Source: SCRA01 sp035533275
GTDB lineage: Bacteria > Vulcanimicrobiota > Vulcanimicrobiia > Vulcanimicrobiales > SCRA01
Direction: 5' to 3'
Length of the DNA stretch: 64,000 bases
Assembly: GCA_035533275.1 (NCBI GenBank)
Contig: DATLUD010000070.1
Span: 51,091 to 115,090 of the forward strand
Shown here: in pieces, positions 58,172 to 64,000 of the stretch
How positions within the stretch are numbered: position 1 is the stretch's first letter
How the letters are laid out: each line of letters starts with the position of its first letter
Made by a program: the position numbers and the translations under genes
Notes under the pieces: model-generated
Databases searched by the model: none
What the model was told of the DNA's origin: nothing
The model's input: the letters and a program-made list of their open reading frames with translations, nothing else

Positions 58172-59442
58172 CACCGATCCACCTCGCCGAACACGGGATC
58201 CAGGGAGCCGATCATCACCACCACGTCGGCGATGAGGTTGCCGGCGGCGATCTTCTTCAGCGCCTGCAGGTTGTAGAACGACGCCGGGCGCGTGCGCACG
58301 CGCCAGGGCCGGTTCTCGCCGTTGCTGACGATGTAGTAGCCCACCTCGCCGCGAGGTCCCTCGACGGCGGCGTAGACGTCGCCCGGAGGCACGCGGAAGC
58401 CCTCGCTGACGAGTTTGAAATGGTAGATGAGCGACTCCATCGAGATGCCGATCGAGGGCTTGGGCGGCAGCGAGATCGTCGGATCGTCCACCATGACGGG
58501 GCCCGGGTCCAGCTTCTTGCGCACCTGCTGCACGATGCGCATCGCCTCTTCCATCTCGTCGAGGCGAACGAGGAAGCGCGCGTAGCTATCGCCCTCGGTG
58601 CGCGTGGGGACATCGAACTCGTATTCGTCGTACGTGGAGTACGGATAGGCCTTGCGCAGGTCGTAGGCCACGCCGCTTGCGCGCAGGGCGGGACCGGTGA
58701 GCCCCCATGCCACCGCCTCCGCCGCGGAGATGATGCCGACGCCGATCTCGCGATCGGTCCAAATCGGGTTCTTCTGCAGCAGGTCGCGCAGGTCGCGCAT
58801 GCGCCCCGGGAACTTGGCGATCAGCGCGTCCAGGCGCTCGAGCCAGCCGTCGGGCAGATCGCCGTTGACGCCGCCGACGCGGAAGTACGTCATGTTCATG
58901 CGCGCGCCGGAAGCGGCCTCGATCAGGTCGAGGATGTTCTCGCGGAGGTCGACCGCGTAGAAGAACGGCGAGATCGCCCCCAGATCGATCGCATGCGTCC
59001 CCAGCCAGATGCAGTGCGACGTGATGCGCGTCAGCTCCGCGAACATCACGCGAATCTGCTGAGCCCGCCTCGGGATGCGGTCGGTGATGCGCAGCAGGCG
59101 CTCCACGCCCAGGCAGAAGGCGAAGTCGTTGGTGAGCGGCCCCAGGTAGTCCATGCGGTCGATGACCGTCAGGGCCTGGTTCCAGAAGAGGTTCTCGGCC
59201 GTCTTCTCGATGCCGGTGTGCAGGTAGCCGATCTCGGGCTCCGCGCGCACCACTTCCTCGCCGTCGATGCCCAGCACCACCTGGAGCACGCCGTGCGTGG
59301 AGGGGTGCTGGGGCCCCATCGAGAGGACCATCTCGTCGTCGCCGCGGGCCACCACCTCAGGAGGCTCGGGCGTCAAGACGGCGGTGGGATCGAGGTCCGG
59401 CCGGTTCCCGGCGCCGGCGATCCACTCGGGCAGATTGCTCAC
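58171..59442 (-). CDS. nuoD: NADH-quinone oxidoreductase subunit D
   Basis: 423 residues from GTG 59442. MGPQHPSTHGVLQVVLGIDG is the family signature, with the quinone-site His; the Tyr that protonates quinone lies in NQALTVIDRMDYLGPLTNDF. The N-terminal 30 residues before it are an extension. It forms the quinone pocket with NuoB. NuoC and NuoD are separate chains here, not fused as in E. coli. GTGA overlap with nuoC. Confidence 0.95.
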   Translation of the reverse strand: MSNLPEWIAGAGNRPDLDPTAVLTPEPPEVVARGDDEMVLSMGPQHPSTHGVLQVVLGIDGEEVVRAEPEIGYLHTGIEKTAENLFWNQALTVIDRMDYLGPLTNDFAFCLGVERLLRITDRIPRRAQQIRVMFAELTRITSHCIWLGTHAIDLGAISPFFYAVDLRENILDLIEAASGARMNMTYFRVGGVNGDLPDGWLERLDALIAKFPGRMRDLRDLLQKNPIWTDREIGVGIISAAEAVAWGLTGPALRASGVAYDLRKAYPYSTYDEYEFDVPTRTEGDSYARFLVRLDEMEEAMRIVQQVRKKLDPGPVMVDDPTISLPPKPSIGISMESLIYHFKLVSEGFRVPPGDVYAAVEGPRGEVGYYIVSNGENRPWRVRTRPASFYNLQALKKIAAGNLIADVVVMIGSLDPVFGEVDR

Positions 59443-60062
59443 GACGTCGCCTCGCTCTCGCCGGAGCGCTCGCCCCGCATCCGCTCGAAGATCTCCTGAC
59501 GCAGGCGCTCGGCCACCTCGCCCGTGGGCGGAACGCGCGAGCCCACGTTCTCCTTGTTGGCGAACGGTGGGCGCGGGGTGCGATCGCGCGCGGGACCGCG
59601 CAGCGGGTAGTCCTTGCGCAACGGATGTCCCTCCCAGTCCGCGGGCATCTGGATGCGGCGTAGATCCGGGTGGTCGCCGAAGGTGATCCCGAAGAGGTCG
59701 AAGACCTCGCGTTCCGGCCAGTCGGCGTTCGGCCAGAGACGCACCGCGCTGGGCACCGCCGCGCCGTCGTCGACGCCGCAGAGCACGCGGGCGCGCTTGG
59801 GGCGCCCCACGTCGGCCACGCCGGAGGCGCGCGTCGGCAGCGCCGTCAGGTGGTAGACCACGTCGAAGCGCGGCGAGCGCTCGAGGTAGTCTACCCCGCC
59901 GACGTCCGTGAGCTGGGCGTAGCCTTGGCTCTTCAGCCGCGCGAGCACCTCGAGCAGCTGGCCGGCCGTGGTACGCACGATCTCGTCGACGTCGTCGATC
60001 GGCTGGCGCACGGCCGTGGGATCGACCGCCGTCGAGACGGTCTGGAAGGAACGATCTGCCAT
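59439..60062 (-). CDS. nuoC: NADH-quinone oxidoreductase subunit C
   Basis: 207 residues. LTDVGGVDYLERSPRFDVVY and the 30-kDa-subunit signature WPEREVFDLFGITFGDHPDL then RIQMPADWEGHPLRKDYPL are complete. The C-terminus (FANKENVGSRVPPTGEVAER) is longer than usual. Structural subunit of the peripheral arm. 15 bp from nuoB. Confidence 0.95.
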   Translation of the reverse strand: MADRSFQTVSTAVDPTAVRQPIDDVDEIVRTTAGQLLEVLARLKSQGYAQLTDVGGVDYLERSPRFDVVYHLTALPTRASGVADVGRPKRARVLCGVDDGAAVPSAVRLWPNADWPEREVFDLFGITFGDHPDLRRIQMPADWEGHPLRKDYPLRGPARDRTPRPPFANKENVGSRVPPTGEVAERLRQEIFERMRGERSGESEATS

Positions 60063-60077
60063 GAGAATCCTACTCGT

Positions 60078-60551
60078 CTAAGCGCGCGCGAGGATGCCGC
60101 CTCGGCCGCCGGTGCGGATCTGCTGCTGGATCAGGTTGATCGCGTAGATCAGTCCGTCGGGCGTGGGTGGGCAACCCGGCACATAGACGTCGACGGGGAT
60201 GACCTGGTCCACGCCCTGGAGGATGGCATAGTTGTCGAACACCCCTCCCGAGCTGGCGCAGGCGCCCATCGAGATCACCCACTTGGGCTCCGCCATCTGC
60301 TCGTAGAGGCGGCGGACGATCGGAGCCATCTTGTGCGAGACGCGCCCGGAGACGATCATCAGGTCCGCCTGCCGCGGCGACGACCGGAAGACCTCGGAGC
60401 CGATGCGCGAGATGTCGTACTGCGGCGCGGGAATGACCATCATCTCGATGGCGCAGCAGGCCAGGCCCATCGTCAACGGCCAGACGCTCGAGCTCTGCGC
60501 CCAGCGGGCCGCCTCGTCGAGCTTGGCCAGGAAGAGCTGGTTGGCGCTCAT
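60078..60551 (-). CDS. nuoB: NADH-quinone oxidoreductase subunit B
   Basis: 157 residues from ATG 60551, overlapping nuoA's stop in ATGA. The four ligands of the terminal [4Fe-4S] cluster N2 are present: the tandem Cys in TMGLACCAIEMM, the Cys in MGACASSGGVF and the Cys in VPGCPPTPDGL. It hands electrons to quinone. The open frame upstream of 60551 is a shadow of nuoA. Confidence 0.96.
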   Translation of the reverse strand: MSANQLFLAKLDEAARWAQSSSVWPLTMGLACCAIEMMVIPAPQYDISRIGSEVFRSSPRQADLMIVSGRVSHKMAPIVRRLYEQMAEPKWVISMGACASSGGVFDNYAILQGVDQVIPVDVYVPGCPPTPDGLIYAINLIQQQIRTGGRGGILARA

Positions 60552-60976
60552 CTCCACGTGAAGCCACCTCGCTTCCAAACGTAGGCGTAGCCGATCGCCA
60601 GGACCACGATGAAGACGACCATCTCGCCCAGGAAGAACATGTGGAGGGCGCGCATCTGCGCCGCCCACGAGAGGTACGACGCCGCTTCGTCGAGGTGGGC
60701 GTTCCCAAGGGTCTGAGCGTGCATCTGGACCGCCCACGGATAGAACGAGGCGGCCTCGACGTCGAAGATCACGAAGAGCATCGCGATCAGGTAGAATCGA
60801 ATGGGAAAACGGCTGGTGATCGAGCTCGTCTGCGGAACTCCGCACTCGTAGGCCTCGTTCTTGGCGGGGGTGGCCCGGTACCGGTTCCGCGCCATCAATC
60901 CCGGTAGGATGTTGAGGACCAAGGCGAGCAAGAGCGCGACGAGGATGAATGTCGCGACTTCTGCGTAGGGCGTCAT
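60548..60976 (-). CDS. nuoA: NADH-quinone oxidoreductase subunit A
   Basis: 142 residues if begun at ATG 60976; a TTG at 60997 in frame is possible, since AAGG is only 2 bases from the ATG. Three helices; NEAYECGVPQTSSITSRFPI is the family loop with its conserved Glu and Cys, and IFDVEAASFYPWAV the TM2 segment with Asp-Val-Glu. Between TM2 and TM3 lies a longer loop (HLDEAASYLSWAAQMRALHM). First gene of the 14-gene nuoA-N operon. No clear promoter was recognised in the 92 bp before it. Confidence 0.93.
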   Translation of the reverse strand: MTPYAEVATFILVALLLALVLNILPGLMARNRYRATPAKNEAYECGVPQTSSITSRFPIRFYLIAMLFVIFDVEAASFYPWAVQMHAQTLGNAHLDEAASYLSWAAQMRALHMFFLGEMVVFIVVLAIGYAYVWKRGGFTWR

Positions 60977-61068
60977 ACCTTGTGAAAAGTTGAACAAGCC
61001 CCTGGCGCATCCTCTCTTTCGCGCACCGATGCGACGAGAAACTGAATTTCGTCATGAGGGAGACTCAC

Positions 61069-61437
61069 GTGAAGAACCTTGCCGTCGCCTCGGCGCTGGC
61101 ACTCATACTCGGGCTGGCGGGCTGCACGGACTTCAACTACCCCGTGGGGATCCAGCAGTTCGGCAGCGTCACGGGCAGGCTCGTCGACTCGACCACGCAG
61201 CAGCCGGTCGGCGGCCCGAGCGTCAACGTCTTCTGCGTTGGGCAGGCGACCCACCCCGACTCGCAAGGAGCCTTCACCGTCTCGCAGATCCCCGTGGGCG
61301 TGCAGAACTGCACGGTCAATGCCATCGGCTATGCGCCGTATCCCATTTCGGGCATCGACATCACCCAAGGCAACACGACGCAACTCGGCACGATCAAGCT
61401 CACGGCGACGGTCCAGCCCGGCGGCTCGAGCGGCTAG
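61069..61437 (+). CDS. Lipoprotein with a carboxypeptidase-regulatory-like domain
   Basis: 122 residues from GTG 61069, preceded by GAGGGAG at 6 bases (ATG 61054 in frame is less likely). A lipobox GLAGC follows a hydrophobic signal, so the mature protein is membrane-anchored. The rest is one beta-sandwich domain: GSVTGRLVDSTTQQPVGGPS, DSQGAFTVSQIPVGVQNCTV and GNTTQLGTIKLTATVQPG, the CarboxypepD_reg-like fold. A Cys pair (VFCVG, QNCTV) could form a disulfide. Divergent from nuoA by 92 bp; its stop codon overlaps that of hflX. Confidence 0.8.
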   Translation: MKNLAVASALALILGLAGCTDFNYPVGIQQFGSVTGRLVDSTTQQPVGGPSVNVFCVGQATHPDSQGAFTVSQIPVGVQNCTVNAIGYAPYPISGIDITQGNTTQLGTIKLTATVQPGGSSG

Positions 61438-61445
61438 AGCCGCTC
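61428..61445. terminator. Hairpin overlapping two convergent stop codons
   Basis: GAGCGGCT-AG-AGCCGCTC, perfect 8-bp arms (in practice a 6-bp stem with a 6-base loop). CTAG at 61434-61437 holds the TAG stops of the lipoprotein gene (plus) and hflX (minus). Probably a compact two-way transcript end. Confidence 0.5.
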
Positions 61446-62528
61446 GGCCAGGAGCGCCCGCAGGCGGTCGATGCCCTCGCCGGTGACCGCCGAGACGGCA
61501 AGGGCGCCGGGCGGCAGCGCCGTCCTGGACGCCGGGTCGAGGCGATCGACCTTGTTGGCAACGCGGATCAGAGGCGTGTGGTCGAGCTCGAGATCGGCGA
61601 GGATCTCCCGCACGCTGGCCTCTTGGCGCGGCCAGTCCGGGCTCGAAGCATCGAAGACCCCCAACAGCAGGTCGGCCTCTGAGAGCTCCTCGAGCGTGGC
61701 GCGAAACGCGGCCACCAGCTCCTTGGGGAGATCGGTGATGAAGCCGACCGTGTCGGCCAAGAGCGCCGCCTTGCCCGGCGCCAAGAAGATCTTTCGCAAC
61801 GTGGTATCGAGCGTGGCGAACGGCTGATCGGCGACATAGCTCTCGGACTTGGCCAGCCGGTTGAGCAGCGAGGACTTTCCGGCGTTCGTGTACCCCACCA
61901 AGGCCACCAGCGGCAGGCCGGCCCGCCCGGAGCGCTGCGTGCGCCGGTGGCGCCGCACCTCGTCGAGCTCCCGCTCGAGCGCCGCGATGCGCGTGCGGAT
62001 GCGCCGCCGGTCGACCTCGAGCTTGGTCTCTCCCGGCCCGCGCGTCCCCACGCCGCCGCCCAGACGCGAGAGCGTGGTGCCCAGCCCCGCGAGGTTGGCC
62101 GCGCGGTGGCGCAGCTGCGCCAGCTCGACCTGCAGCTTGCCTTCGCGGCTACGGGCGTGCTGGGCGAAGATGTCGAGGATCAGCATCGTGCGGTCCACGA
62201 TTGGCAACGGCACGATCTTCTCCAAGTTCGCGCGCTGGCGCGGACGGATCTCGTTGAACACGAAGAGGGCGCTCGCCCGGGTCGCTTCCGCGAGCGCGGC
62301 GAGCTCGCGGGCCTTGCCGCCTCCCACCAGCGTGGCCGGGTCCACCGCCGGCCGCTGCTGGACCACCACGTCGGCCACCTGGGCGCCGGCGGCCTCGATC
62401 AGCGCCAGGAACTCCTGGAGCTCGGGCTCGAGGGGACGGTGCGGGAGATCGAGGTCGACGGCCACCACCAAAGCCCGCGTCGGCGTGGGTTCGGTGGAGT
62501 AGGGGCGTAGCTCGCGCGCGTCGGTCAC
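61434..62528 (-). CDS. hflX: GTPase HflX
   Basis: 364 residues from GTG 62528, overlapping the cobU stop in GTGA. The N-terminal HflX domain includes NEIRPRQRANLEKIVPLPIV and VVDRTMLILDIFAQHA-type sequence (IVDRTMLILDIFAQHARSRE), followed by the glycine-rich linker TTLSRLGGGVGTRGPGETKL. G domain: GYTNAGKSSLLNRL (G1), ADTVGFITDLP (G3) and ANKVDRLD (G4). HflX splits stalled or vacant ribosomes under stress. It lacks the longer C-terminal domain of some relatives. Confidence 0.95.
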   Translation of the reverse strand: MTDARELRPYSTEPTPTRALVVAVDLDLPHRPLEPELQEFLALIEAAGAQVADVVVQQRPAVDPATLVGGGKARELAALAEATRASALFVFNEIRPRQRANLEKIVPLPIVDRTMLILDIFAQHARSREGKLQVELAQLRHRAANLAGLGTTLSRLGGGVGTRGPGETKLEVDRRRIRTRIAALERELDEVRRHRRTQRSGRAGLPLVALVGYTNAGKSSLLNRLAKSESYVADQPFATLDTTLRKIFLAPGKAALLADTVGFITDLPKELVAAFRATLEELSEADLLLGVFDASSPDWPRQEASVREILADLELDHTPLIRVANKVDRLDPASRTALPPGALAVSAVTGEGIDRLRALLAERL

Positions 62529-63100
62529 AGGACGCCTTTCGGCTTCTCCTTGAGGTTGAGCGGGATCCCGGCGATCATCAGAAACACCTCGTCGGCCACT
62601 TCGGCCAACCGCCGGTTGGTCTGACCGTTCAGCTCCGCATACGCGCCCACCGCGGGCAGCGCGTTGGTGGCGCCCATCGAGAGCTCGTCGCTGACCACGA
62701 TCAGCGTCTTCTCGTTCCGCGCGTACCAGTTCAGCAGGCCCGCCACTTCGGCATCCACCTTCTGCTCCACGTCGGGATCGGCGCGCTCGGCCAGCTTCTC
62801 GCGCGAGCGGGCGCGCAGGACCACGTTGGCGATGGCGCCCGAGAGCGAGTCGACCAGCACGATGGGCTCCGCGGGGGCGTCCTTGCCCAGCGCGCGACCC
62901 AGGCTGGTCCCAATCTCGAGCGTACGCCATGCGCGCGGGCGGCGCTCGCGGTTACGCTGAATGCGCAGGCGCAGGGCTTCGTCCACGGGAGAGCCCGTGG
63001 CCACGAAGACCACGCTGCCCCCCATCGCGGCCGCAAGCTTCTCGGCGAACTCGCTCTTGCCGCTGCGCGCGCCTCCGAGCACCAACACGAACTTCTTCAA
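62525..63100 (-). CDS. cobU: Adenosylcobinamide kinase/guanylyltransferase CobU
   Basis: 191 residues from TTG 63100, chosen because GGAGG is 8 bases upstream and the protein then begins KKFVLVLGGARSGKSEFAEK, the P-loop start of CobU. VFVATGSPVDEALRLRIQRN (with the RIxxHxxxR-like stretch, here RIQRNRERRP) and PIVLVDSLSGAIANVVL follow. It phosphorylates adenosylcobinamide and adds GMP, a step of cobalamin lower-ligand assembly or salvage. The usual His after RI is Asn here, a place where the guanylylated His of the family might be expected, so guanylyltransferase activity should be checked. Confidence 0.88.
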   Translation of the reverse strand: MKKFVLVLGGARSGKSEFAEKLAAAMGGSVVFVATGSPVDEALRLRIQRNRERRPRAWRTLEIGTSLGRALGKDAPAEPIVLVDSLSGAIANVVLRARSREKLAERADPDVEQKVDAEVAGLLNWYARNEKTLIVVSDELSMGATNALPAVGAYAELNGQTNRRLAEVADEVFLMIAGIPLNLKEKPKGVL

Positions 63101-63174
63101 CCGCCCGACCTCCAGCGTCTCCGCGAACACCTTGTTCGTTACCCACGCCGGAAGCGCCCCTTTGCGCGCAAACC

Positions 63175-63204
63175 GTGGAGGCCGCACCTGAGTGCGGCCT
63201 CCAC
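63175..63204. terminator. Strong hairpin after the 55-residue gene
   Basis: GTGGAGGCCGCAC pairs with GTGCGGCCTCCAC over 13 bp with no mismatch and a CTGA loop, 22 bases beyond the stop of the minus-strand gene at 63227 and 74 bases before the cobU start. It probably terminates the small transcript before cobU. No long T-run. Confidence 0.65.
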
Positions 63205-63226
63205 GCCATCTTCGCCGATGGGTTCG

Positions 63227-63394
63227 CTATGCCAGGGTGTTGACGATGGAACCGCCGCCCCCGGGCTCGTCGCCGTCTTTGATTCCGGCAGCCGCCTCTT
63301 GCCGAGCTTCGGCCGCGGAGGTGAGGGTGGTAGTGAGTTGCTGCGTCACGGACTGAGCCGCTTGCGAGTTGGACCCGATTCCGGATACGTTCAC
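63227..63394 (-). CDS. 55-residue Ser/Thr/Gln-rich protein with Gly-rich end
   Basis: From GTG 63394, with GGAGG 10 bases upstream. MNVSGIGSNSQAAQSVTQQL, then TTTLTSAAEARQEAAAGIKD, and a tail GDEPGGGGSIVNTLA. No Cys, no signal, no membrane segment. The N-terminal part faintly recalls YjfB-type small motility-associated proteins, and the leader-plus-Gly-rich-tail shape recalls small secreted peptides; neither is a firm match. A strong hairpin follows, and three 11-bp-spaced direct repeats lie about 150-180 bp upstream, so it appears to be an independently regulated unit. Confidence 0.6.
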   Translation of the reverse strand: MNVSGIGSNSQAAQSVTQQLTTTLTSAAEARQEAAAGIKDGDEPGGGGSIVNTLA

Positions 63395-63533
63395 TAGAGA
63401 TCTTCCTCCGTGAGAGTGGCCGAGGTGCGTCGAACACACCTCAGGCGGCGCCCCGCCGCCTAGACCTTCTATCGGCGGCCGAAAGCGTCGCGCGCACGCC
63501 CGCTGTTTCGCCGATCGATAGAGTGCGCCTCAT

Positions 63534-63570
63534 TCGTCATTTTGTCATCATTTCGTCATCATTTCGTCAT
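63534..63570. repeat. PHO-box-like direct repeats
   Basis: T(T/C)GTCAT occurs at 63542, 63553 and 63564, exactly 11 bp apart with CATT spacers, plus a fourth copy at 63534. This is the architecture of PhoB-type response-regulator sites (7-bp half-sites every 11 bp, half-site close to CTGTCAT). It lies in an otherwise empty 206-bp region upstream of the 55-residue gene. Confidence 0.6.
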
Positions 63571-63600
63571 CTTCGCGCGCATGCGCGCGGCATGCGGCCC

Positions 63601-64000
63601 CTACGGGAAGCCGTCGAGATGGCGACGGTCGTTCAAGATGCTCACCCGGAGCGCATCGCCCTCGCACTCCAGCTCCGTGACAGCCGCGGGATCGAGGTGC
63701 AGCGGGACCGGTCCGCCGCCGAGGCGGAGCACGCGCCCCAAGAGCGCGTGGATCACGCCGCCGTGCACCACCAGCAACAGGTCGCCCCCGGCGGCGGCGG
63801 CGGCCCGATGACGCTCGAAACCGCCCCACACGCGGGTTTCGAAGGCGCTCCACGTCTCGCCGCGCGGTGGCGCCACGGGCTCGCGGCGGCGAAAGCGCTC
63901 CGCTTCGTCCGGCCACCGCCGCGAGATCTCCTCGAACGTCAGGCCTTCCCACGCGCCGAAGTTCATCTCCCGCAACTCCGGGTCGAGGCGCAGCTCCGGC
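63601..64000 (-). CDS. Histidine phosphatase, CobC-like (N-terminus beyond window)
   Basis: The C-terminal 132 residues of a phosphoglycerate-mutase-fold phosphatase. PELRLDPELREMNFGAWEGL is the segment after the catalytic RHG motif, which lies outside the window; the second catalytic His is in LLLVVHGGVIHALLGRVL. The sequence LREMNFGAWEGLTFEEISRR is typical of alpha-ribazole phosphatase CobC, which dephosphorylates the cobalamin lower ligand, and cobU is 500 bp away. A general phosphoglycerate mutase-like enzyme is the alternative. Ends with TAG at 63601. Confidence 0.8.
   Translation of the reverse strand, partial: PELRLDPELREMNFGAWEGLTFEEISRRWPDEAERFRRREPVAPPRGETWSAFETRVWGGFERHRAAAAAGGDLLLVVHGGVIHALLGRVLRLGGGPVPLHLDPAAVTELECEGDALRVSILNDRRHLDGFP

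Noticed and set aside
1..64000. CRISPR arrays, insertion sequences or prophage genes
   Set aside because: No spaced direct-repeat array, transposase, integrase or phage structural gene was recognised. The only tandem repeats found are the short 11-bp ones at 63534-63570.

Overview
The window is a stretch of a high-GC bacterial chromosome. The cell it suggests is a diderm with a respiratory metabolism: there are two tripartite or ABC efflux systems (one with its own TolC-type outer-membrane channel), several lipoproteins, a complete 14-gene complex I operon and an NAD-type molybdenum formate dehydrogenase. Nothing in the window fixes the phylum; a little-studied aerobic soil or sediment lineage would fit, and a candidate phylum such as Eremiobacterota is only a guess. 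No insertion sequence, prophage gene, integrase or CRISPR array was seen.

Layout. 1-218 is the front of moeA; 289-1563 is serS. 1570-9107 is a compact divergent unit: a CstR-like repressor facing a DUF2892 membrane protein, a rhodanese, an RND adaptor, an RND pump, a TolC channel and a DUF302 protein, with back-to-back promoters and two palindromic operators between them. 10004-14606 is a livKHMGF branched-chain amino acid uptake operon, followed by rtcB, an HxlR regulator, small proteins, a secreted protein, tRNA-Ser(UGA), an inositol monophosphatase-type gene and a DUF4149 protein. 20071-23116 is a promoter, a leader, a 62-residue ORF, a pore-less MgtE-type Mg2+ sensor protein and an NRAMP-fold transporter with an altered metal site. 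23522-26061 is a PucR-type regulator coupled to a glutamine synthetase; 26048-30349 holds an orphan sensor kinase and a NIF3-like, aldo/keto reductase and RidA operon. 30330-33147 carries a TPR protein, a 47-residue gene, a LysR regulator and a small membrane protein.

33057-35735 is an alkylation-repair island: an ECF sigma factor, a permuted methyltransferase/Ada-zinc protein and a 2-oxoglutarate oxygenase in one coupled operon, divergent from an alkA gene broken by an internal deletion. 35758-40230 encodes the formate dehydrogenase (catalytic subunit plus a fused NuoE/NuoF-like subunit). 40380-46244 has a hibernation factor fused to a cold-shock domain, an unknown protein, an IclR regulator and a MacAB-type exporter. 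46253-60976 is nuoA-N on the minus strand. The end has a lipoprotein, hflX, cobU, a 55-residue protein with 11-bp direct repeats upstream, and a cobC-like phosphatase cut by the window edge.

How they fit together: formate oxidation feeds NADH to complex I, and moeA supplies the cofactor the dehydrogenase needs. The cstR unit looks like a response to reactive sulfur coupled to export. The MgtE-N/NRAMP pair looks like a Mg2+ uptake system in which the sensor and the channel are separate proteins. cobU and the cobC-like gene point to cobalamin salvage or assembly.
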